Part shown: positions 18,001 through 27,140 of the stretch, one piece after another
Layout of the letters: each line of letters begins with the position of its first letter
Numbering within the stretch: the stretch's first letter is position 1
NCBI GenBank assembly: GCA_031271175.1
Contig: JAISWE010000066.1
Coordinates: forward strand, 1 to 38,497
From: Bacteroidales bacterium
GTDB taxonomy: Bacteria; Bacteroidota; Bacteroidia; Bacteroidales; UBA4181
Direction: 5' to 3'
Length of the DNA: 38,497 bases
Notes under the pieces: generated by a model
Seen by the model: the letters and a program-made list of their open reading frames with translations, nothing else
Database searches by the model: none
What the model was told of the DNA's origin: nothing
Position numbers and translations under genes: made by a program

Positions 18001-19034
18001 AAACAGTGTGCCCCGTCCCCTACAACGCCTCCGACACTATCCTGCTCGGCCATGGAAGCGGAGGACGAATGTCCCACCAACTTATACGGGATGTCTTTCG
18101 CGCGGCGTTCGGCAATCCCCTGCTGGATCAAGACCATGACGGCTGTGTATTTGCTGTGGAAGCGGGACGAATGGCTTACTCCACCGATACCTTTGTGGTG
18201 CATCCGCTCTTTTTCAAAGGCGGCAACATCGGCGATCTGGCGGTGAACGGCACCGTCAATGATCTGGCATGTTGCGGAGCCGTTCCCCGTTATCTTGCCA
18301 CAGGTTTCATCTTGGAAGAAGGTTTGCCGCTGACAACGTTGCAGGCAATCGTCCATTCCATGCAGGCGGCGGCGGGAAAAGCCCACGTGAGCATCGTAAC
18401 GGGCGATACCAAAGTAGTGGAACATGGCAAATGCGACGGTATTTTTATCAACACAAGCGGCGTGGGTATCGTGCCGGAGGGCATCAACATCGCACCTTCG
18501 CGGGCAACCGTGGGCGACGTGGTGATTTGCAGCGGGAACATCGGCGTGCACGGCGTAGCAATCATGTCCGCCCGCGACAGTTTGGGCTTTGAAACCGCCT
18601 TGGAAAGTGACACCACCGCATTGAATCACATCACACAGCAGTTGCTGTGCACCATAGCCGACGTGCACGTGCTGCGCGATCCAACGCGAGGCGGCGTAGG
18701 CACGACACTCAACGAAATTGCCGCCGCCGCTAACGTAGCAATCGAACTGGATGAAGCCGCCTTGCCCGTGCCGAACGCTGTGAAAGCCGCCTCCGAAATA
18801 CTGGGCATTGACCCGCTCTATATCGCCAATGAAGGGATAATGCTGGTGATATTGCCCGAAAGACACGCGGAACAAGCGCTCCGGTTACTCCAACGTTTCG
18901 TGGAAAGCAAAAATGCAACAACTGTCGGACGGGTTGTCGCATCGGGAAGGGCTACGGTAACACTGAAAACCGTTTATGGCAACCATCGTACGGTACCCAT
19001 GCTTGCCGGAGAACAATTGCCTCGGATTTGTTAG
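17997..19034 (+). CDS. hypE: Hydrogenase expression/formation protein HypE
   Basis: ATG overlaps the hypD stop by 4 bp (ATGA); LGHGSGGRMSHQLI; DPTRGGVGTTLNEIA; conserved C-terminal PRIC. Confidence 0.95.
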   Translation: MKTVCPVPYNASDTILLGHGSGGRMSHQLIRDVFRAAFGNPLLDQDHDGCVFAVEAGRMAYSTDTFVVHPLFFKGGNIGDLAVNGTVNDLACCGAVPRYLATGFILEEGLPLTTLQAIVHSMQAAAGKAHVSIVTGDTKVVEHGKCDGIFINTSGVGIVPEGINIAPSRATVGDVVICSGNIGVHGVAIMSARDSLGFETALESDTTALNHITQQLLCTIADVHVLRDPTRGGVGTTLNEIAAAANVAIELDEAALPVPNAVKAASEILGIDPLYIANEGIMLVILPERHAEQALRLLQRFVESKNATTVGRVVASGRATVTLKTVYGNHRTVPMLAGEQLPRIC

Positions 19035-19205
19035 TTTGATTAATACGAAATAAATAATAACAGGAGTGTTACCCGCCGTCATTGTAAGGGCCGACCCCAT
19101 TTCATGGGAAAAAAGGGGAATGACGTTGTTTTGCCGGTCACTTTCGCATCTGTTGTTCATTTTACGAACACAGATTTTTGACAGTTCGTCCAAAAGATAT
19201 GGAAC

Positions 19206-19634
19206 TGAAACAGAATTGCTGAAACGGATGTTGCACCGCTGCAATTGATTGTCCATCTGTTGCTCAAGGCGAATCCGGTTTTTGGTTAGCCGACGGCACT
19301 GGCGTATCAACTGGCACATTTGCTGAAGGACTTCATCCGGGACAAAACTTCCTCTAATCAGCTCCTTCTGCAAACATTAGGCTATCCGGTGCGCATCTTT
19401 AAATTCACTCTTGCGCCCGGGCAACTTTTGATAAAATACGGATTAACCGGTTTTAACGAAAAATCCGGTTGCAACACCCGACAAACCGGCATCCAATAGA
19501 TATTCGTACTTTCCATAGCTACATGCCCTGCGCCACTTTCTACCGGTGTATCACGCAACCTATCCAGCTACGGTGTGAGCGTTCCATAACGCTTTTCTAA
19601 AATTTCTTTGCCCTGTGCGTCCAAAATACAAGCG
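19206..19634 (-). pseudogene. IS110-family transposase remnant, N-terminal part only, with stops and a frameshift
   Basis: Minus-strand reading: ILDAQGKEILEKRYGTLTP*LDRLRDTPVESGAGHVAMESTNIYWMPVCRVLQPDFSLKPVNPYFIK [frameshift near 19421-19430] LPGRKSEFKDAHRIA*CLQKELIRGSFVPDEVLQQMCQLIRQCRRLTKNRIRLEQQMDNQLQRCNIRFSNSVS. Confidence 0.85.
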
Positions 19635-19642
19635 AATATGAT

Positions 19643-19650
19643 TATCTTTG
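19643..19650 (+). promoter_or_regulatory. Putative -7 element TATCTTTG upstream of kdsB
   Basis: Matches TAnnTTTG 19 nt before the ATG. Confidence 0.5.
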
Positions 19651-19668
19651 CAGCAAAATCAGTATGCA

Positions 19669-20433
19669 ATGAAAGTATTCGGCATCATTCCGGCACGATA
19701 TGCATCTACGAGGTTTCCGGGTAAACCGCTGGTAAAACTTCAGGGTAGAAGCATGATAGAATGGGTATATCGCCGAGCGAGTAGAGTGTTTAAGCGCGTT
19801 GCTGTGGCTACGGATGATGAGCGCATTGCCGGCGAAGTGAAAGGCTTCGGTGGTGATGTGGTGATGACCTCTCTGCTACACGCCAGCGGGACAGACCGTT
19901 GCGCGGAAGCATTGCCCCTGATGCAGGAACGGTACGGCGAACAGGCAGACGTGGTGATCAACATACAGGGCGACGAGCCTTTTACGGACGTCACCCTGCT
20001 GCACCGTCTTGCCTCCTGTTTTGACGACCCTGCCGCACAAATAGCCACTGCGGTATGTCCTATTGGCAGCCGAAATGATTTGTTCAACCCCAATTGTGTG
20101 AAAGTCGTCATTAGCGCATCCGGCAGAGCGCTGTATTTCAGCAGATCCGTCATACCTTATGTGCGGGGACACGAACAGGAACAATGGTTGCAGCAGCACA
20201 CTTTCTATCGCCACCTCGGCTTGTATGCTTATCGTGCAAACGCGCTCCTCGGTCTGACGAAATTTGAACGGTCATCGCTGGAAACGACCGAATCACTGGA
20301 ACAAAACCGCTGGCTGGAAAACGATTGCTACATCAGGGTGATACAAACCGACGGAGTGAGCATATCTATTGATACCCCCGACGATTTGGTAAAAGCGGAA
20401 AAATGGCTGGAAACCCATCCGATGACGCCATGA
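19669..20433 (+). CDS. kdsB: 3-deoxy-manno-octulosonate cytidylyltransferase
   Basis: MKVFGIIPARYASTRFPGKPL; VATDDERIA; NIQGDEPF; ETTESLEQNRWLENDCYIRV. Confidence 0.95.
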   Translation: MKVFGIIPARYASTRFPGKPLVKLQGRSMIEWVYRRASRVFKRVAVATDDERIAGEVKGFGGDVVMTSLLHASGTDRCAEALPLMQERYGEQADVVINIQGDEPFTDVTLLHRLASCFDDPAAQIATAVCPIGSRNDLFNPNCVKVVISASGRALYFSRSVIPYVRGHEQEQWLQQHTFYRHLGLYAYRANALLGLTKFERSSLETTESLEQNRWLENDCYIRVIQTDGVSISIDTPDDLVKAEKWLETHPMTP

Positions 20434-21275
20434 AATACGGAATCATCATCGCATTGCTGGCAATGATAGGCTGTACCCGCCATCCGTACGACGGTTACAA
20501 GGCGCAAAACGGAATCTATTACCGACTGTTGGAAATAGGCGAAGAAGACAAAAAATGTCGCTGTGGAGATTATGTGACGGCAAACCTGAAATATACCACC
20601 ACAACCGATTCCGTCTTTTTTTCGGGAACCCGAACGTTCGTGCTACACCCGCCCGCTTTTCAGGGGGCGGTGGAATACGGGTTCATGCTGCTGAACAAAA
20701 ACGATTCGGCGATATTCGTTATCCCTGTTGCCGGATTTTTTGAAAAAACGCTCCGTATTCCGATTCCCGCCTGTTTGAGCGGATGCCGCGATATGAAAAT
20801 CGCCGTGCGGATACTTGACGTACAAACCCCCAAAGAATATATCCGAGACAAGGAAAGCGCCCCCTTGAAAAATCACACCGCCCAAGAAACATCGCTGATA
20901 CGGAAATATATCGCACACGCAAAAATTGATGCAACACCCGACGAAAACGGGATTTATCGTGTGGTGCAACGTGCCGGTACAGGCGATGCCGTACGGAAAA
21001 ACCGGACAGTAACCGTACATTACGAAGGTTTTTTTTTGGACGGAACAATGTTTGACTCCACCCGCAGGCGAAACGCCCCTTTCCAGTTTGTGTACGGGCA
21101 ACAACAACAGATGCTCTCCGGTTTGGAAAAAGTCATCGGCATGATGTGCGAGGGCGAAAAAGTTGTTGCAATACTTCCTTCCGATCAGGCATTCGGTAGC
21201 GAAGGATCGTCAATTGGTATTGTGCCGCCTTTCACACCACTAATGTTCGAAATAGAAGTGATAGCGGTGGAATAA
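20430..21275 (+). CDS. FKBP-type peptidyl-prolyl isomerase lipoprotein with two FKBP-like regions
   Basis: Overlaps the kdsB stop by 4 bp; lipobox MIGC; C-terminal VTVHYEGFFLDGTMFDSTRRRNAPFQF..MCEGEKVVAILPSDQAFG canonical FKBP; N-terminal half degenerate. Confidence 0.88.
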   Translation: MKYGIIIALLAMIGCTRHPYDGYKAQNGIYYRLLEIGEEDKKCRCGDYVTANLKYTTTTDSVFFSGTRTFVLHPPAFQGAVEYGFMLLNKNDSAIFVIPVAGFFEKTLRIPIPACLSGCRDMKIAVRILDVQTPKEYIRDKESAPLKNHTAQETSLIRKYIAHAKIDATPDENGIYRVVQRAGTGDAVRKNRTVTVHYEGFFLDGTMFDSTRRRNAPFQFVYGQQQQMLSGLEKVIGMMCEGEKVVAILPSDQAFGSEGSSIGIVPPFTPLMFEIEVIAVE

Positions 21276-21320
21276 TCGCAATTATCCATATTCGGCAGTA
21301 GTTTTTTTGACCGACGTAAG

Positions 21321-21485
21321 CCCTAACTCCGCAAAAGTCAGGTGGCCATTTTATATAAAATATTGATATTTAAACAATTACGCTGATTTTATAGACTACC
21401 TAATTAGGTAGTCTATAAAATCCTGCATCCTTTTGTTTACTAAACTATTACAATCATATACGGGGTAAATATGACGGAGTTAGGG
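21321..21485. mobile_element. MITE-like non-coding element: 165 bp, perfect 11-bp TIRs, 6-bp flanking direct repeat, central palindrome
   Basis: TIR CCCTAACTCCG 21321-21331 and its reverse complement CGGAGTTAGGG 21475-21485; direct repeat CGTAAG at 21315-21320 and 21486-21491. Confidence 0.75.
21385..21422. repeat. Perfect 38-bp palindrome GATTTTATAGACTACCTAATTAGGTAGTCTATAAAATC
   Basis: Every base pairs about the axis 21403/21404; no spacer. Confidence 0.98.
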
Positions 21486-21608
21486 CGTAAGTGCATACCC
21501 CGTCCGGCGCTACAATCCGTACCGGCTCTTCTCTCACCTTCCAAATACATGGATAAAGCTAAACGTTTAATTTCAACCGTCTTTACGTTTGATTTGCGGG
21601 ATACGGTG

Positions 21609-24239
21609 CTACTTTCTGTCTTTTGTGCTTTTTATCTGTTCTTTCAGAGTCCGGATGCGGCTTTCGGCGTCTGCCTGTTTTTTGCGTTCCGTGTCCACCA
21701 CCTGCGCGGGGGCGCTGCTCATAAAGCGTTCGTTGGACAGTTTCTTTTCCACCGCCTCCAGAAAGCCTTCCTGACGGGAAAGCTCCGTTTCTAATTTGCG
21801 GAGTTCTTCGGCGGTGTCGGTTTTTCCTTCCAGCGGAATGAAAAATGCGGTGGTGCGTACCATGAACCGTATGGCGCCTTCGGGCGGCGCGTCAGTCGGG
21901 GTGAGTTCCGAGAGGCGACACATCGAGCACAGCAGTTCGGGGCAGGTTATTTCGCCACTGTACTGCAGTTGCAGAGCGTCCCTGACGGGTATGTTCCTTT
22001 CCTGACGGACGGTGCGCACCGCCGCCACAGTTTCCTTCAATTGCTCGAAAGCGTCGATCAGCACCGGGTTTAGGCTACCCGCACGGGGTAGCGCCGAAGT
22101 CATGATACTTTCGTTTTCGTCGCGTTCCCGCAGGTGATGCCACAGTTCTTCGGTGATGAAGGGTATGAAGGGATGGAGCAGTTGTAGCAGTTTTTCAAAG
22201 AAATCAAGGGTAGCGCGGCGGGTTTTCTCGTCGATGGGTTGTCCGTAAGCCGGTTTTATCATTTCGAGGTACCATGCCGAAAATTCGTTCCAGAACAGTT
22301 TGTAGGCGGTCATCAGCGCTTCGGATAAGCGGTACTTGTCGAACAGATTGTTCATTTCGGTGATGGAGCGGTTGAGCAGCGCCTCGAACCATTCGCACGC
22401 CTGTGCCGAGGTGGACGGCTGCTGTGCTTGTTCGTCCGTTTGCCAGCCTTTCACAAGGCGGAAGGCGTTCCATATTTTATTGTTGAAGTTGCGTCCCTGT
22501 TCACAGAGCGTTTCGTCAAAAGGCAGGTCATTGCCGGCGGGCGAGGTGAGCAGCATGCCCGTGCGCACGCCGTCCGCGCCGTATTTCTCCATCAGCAGGA
22601 CAGGGTCGGGGGAGTTGCCGAGCGATTTGGACATTTTTCTGCCCAGTCTGTCGCGCACGATACCCGTAAAGTAAACGTTGCGGAAGCAGGCTTCGCCGCG
22701 GTATTCGAAGCCGGAGACGATCATCCGCGCCACCCAAAAGAAGATGATTTCGGGCGCAGTGACCAGGTCGTTGGTAGGATAATAGTAGCAGATGTCGGGG
22801 TTGTCGGGACGGTCGATGCCATCAAACACGGAGACAGGCCACAGCCACGAGGAAAACCACGTGTCAAGGCAGTCGCCGTCCTGTTGCAGGTCGGCGAGTT
22901 GCAGGCTGCTGTTGCCGGTTTGCCGGCGGGCGAGCGTCAGGGCTTCGTCGGCGGTTTCCGCCACCACGAAGCCGCTACCGTCAGGCAGGTACCATGCGGG
23001 AATGCGGTGTCCCCACCACAGCTGGCGGCTGATGTTCCAATCCTTCACGTTTTCCATCCAGTAGCGGTACATGTTTTTGAATTTGGCGGGATGAAAGCGG
23101 ATGACGCCCTTTTCCACCGCTTCGAGCGCTGGTTTTGCCAGTCGTTCCATTTTCAGGAACCACTGCATGGAGAGTTTCGGTTCCACGGGGACGTCCGTGC
23201 GCTCGGAATAGCCCACGCTGTTGGTGTAGGGTTCCACCTTTTCCATCAGTCCCAGCGCCTGAAGATCGGTTTCGATTTGGCGACGCACCGCAAACCTGTC
23301 CATACCCTCGTACTGCAAGCCGTGCGCGTTGAGCGTGCCGTCGGCGTTGAACACGTCGATGGCTTGCAGCCCGTGTTTCTCCCCCAGCATGTAGTCGTTG
23401 ATGTCGTGGGCAGGCGTCACTTTCAAGAAACCGGTGCCGAACTCTATGTCCACATACTCGTCTTCAATGACGGGCGCTACACGGTTTACCAGCGGCACGA
23501 TCACTTTTTTCCCTTTCATGTGCGCCGTTTTCGGGTTATCGGGGTGGATGCACACCGCCACATCGCCAAAAATGGTTTCGGGACGGGTGGTGGCGACAAC
23601 GATGTAGCCGTCGTCCGGTGGGCAAAGCTTGTAGCGCACGAAATACAGTTTGCCGTGTTCCTCTCGGTGGTTCACCTCCTCGTCGGAAATGGCAGTTTGC
23701 GCGGCAGGATCCCAGTTGACCATCCGCACGCCGCGGTAAATCAGCCCTTTGTTGTAGAGATCAACAAACACTTTGATGACGCTTTGCGATCGTTTTTCGT
23801 CCATGGTGAAGCACGTCCTGTCCCAGTCGCACGAAGCGCCGAGTTTTTTCAGTTGTTCGAGGATGATTCCGCCATGCCGCCGCGTCCAGTCCCATGCATG
23901 TTCGAGGAACTGTTCGCGCGTCAGGTCGCTTTTCCGGACGCCTTCCGCAGCAAGTTTCGCCACCACTTTCGCCTCCGTTGCGATAGAGGCATGGTCGGTG
24001 CCCGGCACCCAGCAGGCGTTTTTGCCTGCCATGCGGGCGCGACGCACCAGAATGTCCTGAATAGTGTTGTTCAGCATGTGCCCCATGTGCAGCACGCCCG
24101 TCACGTTGGGCGGCGGGATCACCACCGTATAAGGCTCCCGTCCGTCAGGCGTTGATTTGAACATTTTGTGTTCCAGCCACCATGCGTACCATTTGTTTTC
24201 GGTGGTCGCGGGATCATATTTTGAAGGAATCTGTTCCAT
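21609..24239 (-). CDS. valS: Valyl-tRNA synthetase
   Basis: [21 protein letters not shown] (HIGH-like), [14 protein letters not shown] (KMSKS), C-terminal coiled-coil. Confidence 0.97.
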   Translation of the reverse strand: MEQIPSKYDPATTENKWYAWWLEHKMFKSTPDGREPYTVVIPPPNVTGVLHMGHMLNNTIQDILVRRARMAGKNACWVPGTDHASIATEAKVVAKLAAEGVRKSDLTREQFLEHAWDWTRRHGGIILEQLKKLGASCDWDRTCFTMDEKRSQSVIKVFVDLYNKGLIYRGVRMVNWDPAAQTAISDEEVNHREEHGKLYFVRYKLCPPDDGYIVVATTRPETIFGDVAVCIHPDNPKTAHMKGKKVIVPLVNRVAPVIEDEYVDIEFGTGFLKVTPAHDINDYMLGEKHGLQAIDVFNADGTLNAHGLQYEGMDRFAVRRQIETDLQALGLMEKVEPYTNSVGYSERTDVPVEPKLSMQWFLKMERLAKPALEAVEKGVIRFHPAKFKNMYRYWMENVKDWNISRQLWWGHRIPAWYLPDGSGFVVAETADEALTLARRQTGNSSLQLADLQQDGDCLDTWFSSWLWPVSVFDGIDRPDNPDICYYYPTNDLVTAPEIIFFWVARMIVSGFEYRGEACFRNVYFTGIVRDRLGRKMSKSLGNSPDPVLLMEKYGADGVRTGMLLTSPAGNDLPFDETLCEQGRNFNNKIWNAFRLVKGWQTDEQAQQPSTSAQACEWFEALLNRSITEMNNLFDKYRLSEALMTAYKLFWNEFSAWYLEMIKPAYGQPIDEKTRRATLDFFEKLLQLLHPFIPFITEELWHHLRERDENESIMTSALPRAGSLNPVLIDAFEQLKETVAAVRTVRQERNIPVRDALQLQYSGEITCPELLCSMCRLSELTPTDAPPEGAIRFMVRTTAFFIPLEGKTDTAEELRKLETELSRQEGFLEAVEKKLSNERFMSSAPAQVVDTERKKQADAESRIRTLKEQIKSTKDRK

Positions 24240-24396
24240 TTGCTTTGATTTTTCGGCTGCAAAGATAACAAGGAATTTGAATCCGTGAATAATGAATATT
24301 TTTATCTATCTTTCCTCTGTAAAAAACTTTTTTCATTGCTCGCGCTTGGAAAACTGAAGTTTTTCATCTAATTTTGAAAATCTTTTAAATCATAAA

Positions 24397-25206
24397 ATGC
24401 CATACAGCCAGTATTACAAAAAATCGCACATGCTGCACGGTTCGTTGCTGAACATCATGGGGACGGTCTTGGATATACTGCTCATCCTCGATAACGAGTC
24501 GTTGGCGGAAACGGTGTGGCGCGACATCGTAGCAGAGGTAGAGCGGTTGCACTGTATGTTTAACCGTTTCGATCCGACAAGTGAATTGTCCGTCATTAAC
24601 CGGCAGGCTGTGCTTCGTCCCGTCACACTCAATGATGAGTGGTGGTATGTGCTTTGTGATGCGGAAACCTATCATCGACGCACGTTCGGCTACTTTGACG
24701 TCAGTTTGCACGACTACCGCAAAGTGCAACTGGATGCAGAACGTCATGCCGTATTTTTTGAAGAACCACTCATTACGCTCAATTTTGGAGGATATGCAAA
24801 GGGATATGCCTTGAAAAAAATACAACGAATATTACTGGCGGCAGGCATAAGACAGGCTTTGGTCAATTTCGGCAACAGTTCCGTGTTGGCGCTGGGCGCG
24901 CATCCGCACGGAGAGGCATGGAACATCGGAGTGGCAAACCCGTTTATGCCGGAACAAACGCTGAAAACATATACGCTGTGCAACAATTCCCTCTCCACGT
25001 CGGGCAATACGTCCACACATACGCAGCACATCATCAATCCCCACACGGGAACGTACACGCCGGAACGGAAAGTAGTATCGGCAGTTTCCGCCGACTGTAC
25101 GGACTCTGAAGTGTTGACTACCGCGCTCATGGTGGCGGACGACACTGCCGCCCAAAAAATAAAAAAAGTATTCCCTGCTACGAAGTATGATATTTTTGTG
25201 ATTTAA
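24397..25206 (+). CDS. apbE: FAD:protein FMN transferase (ApbE family)
   Basis: LLNIMGTVLDILL; FNRFDPTSELSVINR; FGGYAKGYALKKIQ; ALVNFGNSSVLALG; STSGNTSTHTQHIINPHTG. Confidence 0.85.
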   Translation: MPYSQYYKKSHMLHGSLLNIMGTVLDILLILDNESLAETVWRDIVAEVERLHCMFNRFDPTSELSVINRQAVLRPVTLNDEWWYVLCDAETYHRRTFGYFDVSLHDYRKVQLDAERHAVFFEEPLITLNFGGYAKGYALKKIQRILLAAGIRQALVNFGNSSVLALGAHPHGEAWNIGVANPFMPEQTLKTYTLCNNSLSTSGNTSTHTQHIINPHTGTYTPERKVVSAVSADCTDSEVLTTALMVADDTAAQKIKKVFPATKYDIFVI

Positions 25207-25265
25207 AAAAAACATAATATATTTGCAGGATGGATTAAAAAAGAAAAACCATAAAAACAGCATAT

Positions 25266-26561
25266 ATGGAACGTAGAAATTTTATTAAGGAAATAGGAAT
25301 GATGGGAGGAAGCGGTCTGTTGGTGTCTGCTTTTCCGTGGCTGCATTCCTGTACTCTGGAAGCCGAAAAGGAAATCAAAGGAGAAAAAGCCCGTCTGGGC
25401 GTTATCGGCACAGGTTCACGCGGTATGTACCACCTGAACCATCTGCTGACGCTTCCCCATGTGGAAGTGGTAGCACTGTGCGACAACTATGAGCCGCATC
25501 TGAAACAGGCGGCTGCGCTTTTTCCCAATGCCAAGACATTTTCCAGACACACCGACTTACTGTCCATGCCGGGCATAGACGGCGTGTTTGTAGTGACGCC
25601 CCTTTCCGAACATGCGCACATCACCATTGATGCGCTGAAAGCAGGAAAGCACACCTTTTGCGAAAAATCCATGGCGACCACAACAGAAGATTGTCTCGCC
25701 ATGTACAACACTTATAAGGAAACGGGCAAGGTGCTGTACATCGGGCAACAAAGGCTTTTCGACCCGAAATACCTGAAAGCCATTGAAATGATACACTCCG
25801 GAATTATAGGCGACATCACAGGGATACGTTGCTACTGGTTCCGCAACAACGATTGGCGACGTCCCGTGGAACATCCGTCGCTCGAACGCAAAATCAACTG
25901 GCGATTGTACAAGGAGTTCTCTGGCGGATTGATGACCGAATTAGCCACCCATCAGTTGCAGGTAGGCAACTGGGTGTTGAAAATGATTCCGGAAACGGTA
26001 GCCGGATTCGGTGACATCATATTCTGGAAAGACAGCCGTGAAGTGTACGACAATGTGTGTTTGGTATATCGCTATGCCAACGGTATCAACATGACCTACG
26101 AATCCGTTATCTCCAACAAGTTCAACGGATTGGAAGAACAAATACTGGGACATAAAGGCACGATGGAACTGGAAAAAGGAAAATATTATTTCGAAGAAGT
26201 GAAACCTGCCGCGGGTATTCTGCAATTAATCAACCAGATTGAACACCGCATGTTCGACAATGTATCTTTTGCCGGACCAAGTTGGGTGCCGGAAACAGCG
26301 CAAAAATATCAGGGAGAATACGTACTGAACAAGATTTCGCAAACCGAAGGATCATCTACCGTTGGCGTGGTGGACGACGGATCGTTGGAACTCGCGGATG
26401 CATTCTGTCATTCCGTCATCACGGGACGACCTGCGGAAAATCTGGTGGAAGAAGCGTATTACTCATCGGTGCTGGCATTGCTGGGTTTGCAGGCAATGGA
26501 AGAACAACGCATCATCAAATTCCCCGACGAGTATAAGATTCCTTACCTGAATTTCGCTTGA
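25266..26561 (+). CDS. Gfo/Idh/MocA family oxidoreductase
   Basis: LGVIGTGSRGMYHLNHLL Rossmann motif; GKHTFCEKSMATT (EKP-like motif); twin-Arg-like N-terminus MERRNFIKEIG. Confidence 0.92.
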   Translation: MERRNFIKEIGMMGGSGLLVSAFPWLHSCTLEAEKEIKGEKARLGVIGTGSRGMYHLNHLLTLPHVEVVALCDNYEPHLKQAAALFPNAKTFSRHTDLLSMPGIDGVFVVTPLSEHAHITIDALKAGKHTFCEKSMATTTEDCLAMYNTYKETGKVLYIGQQRLFDPKYLKAIEMIHSGIIGDITGIRCYWFRNNDWRRPVEHPSLERKINWRLYKEFSGGLMTELATHQLQVGNWVLKMIPETVAGFGDIIFWKDSREVYDNVCLVYRYANGINMTYESVISNKFNGLEEQILGHKGTMELEKGKYYFEEVKPAAGILQLINQIEHRMFDNVSFAGPSWVPETAQKYQGEYVLNKISQTEGSSTVGVVDDGSLELADAFCHSVITGRPAENLVEEAYYSSVLALLGLQAMEEQRIIKFPDEYKIPYLNFA

Positions 26562-27055
26562 TGCTCGCGCTCATTGCCGCTATAGACGAACAACGGGGAA
26601 TAGGACTGCGCAATGGCTTGTTGGTACGGCTGCCTGCCGATATGCAATATTTCAAGCGCCTCACATTGGGACATACAGTCGTCATGGGCAGGCATACCTA
26701 CGAGTCGTTGCCTGTAAAACCTTTACCTAACCGGAGAAACATCGTGGTGAGCGCTACCTTGCCCGCAGCGGAAGGCTGTAAGATAGCAGCGTCTGTGGAT
26801 GAAGCGCTCAAGTTGTGTACCGGCAGCGAAAAAAGTTTTGTCATCGGCGGGATGCAACTCTACGAAGCGATGATGCCATATGCCTCGCAACTGTACATCA
26901 CGCGCATCCGTCACTGCTTTGAAGCCGATGCTTTCTTTCCCGTCATCGACTCAGACATGTGGGCGTTGCAGTCATCGGAACCGCATGAACAGGACGAGCG
27001 GCATCCGTGCGCTTATATTTTTGAGGTGTATGAACGGACAGGAAACCTGTCGTGA
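26561..27055 (+). CDS. folA: Dihydrofolate reductase
   Basis: LIAAIDEQRGIGLRNGLLVRLPADMQYFKRLTLGHTVVMGRHTYESL..LPNRRNIVVS; start shares 1 nt with the previous stop (TGATG). Confidence 0.93.
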   Translation: MLALIAAIDEQRGIGLRNGLLVRLPADMQYFKRLTLGHTVVMGRHTYESLPVKPLPNRRNIVVSATLPAAEGCKIAASVDEALKLCTGSEKSFVIGGMQLYEAMMPYASQLYITRIRHCFEADAFFPVIDSDMWALQSSEPHEQDERHPCAYIFEVYERTGNLS

Positions 27056-27140
27056 TGGTATGCAAATTTCATTCCCGCGAATGTGTCCGATCGGGTTTAA
27101 AGCAAATGTATCTTGATTTTCGACAATACCCGAGATATTC

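Noticed and set aside
18885-19373. 162-aa minus ORF taken as a gene
   Set aside because: Its N-terminal part is IS110 transposase sequence in the middle of a decayed gene and its C-terminal part is antisense to hypE; treated as a pseudogene segment.
22428-24155. 575-aa plus-strand ORF opposite valS
   Set aside because: Fully antisense to a convincing valS; Arg/His/Val-rich low-similarity translation typical of shadow ORFs in GC-rich codons.
27037-27051. GACAGG-AAA-CCTGTC hairpin at the 3' end of folA
   Set aside because: Short stem inside the coding end and no following T-tract; not convincing as a terminator.
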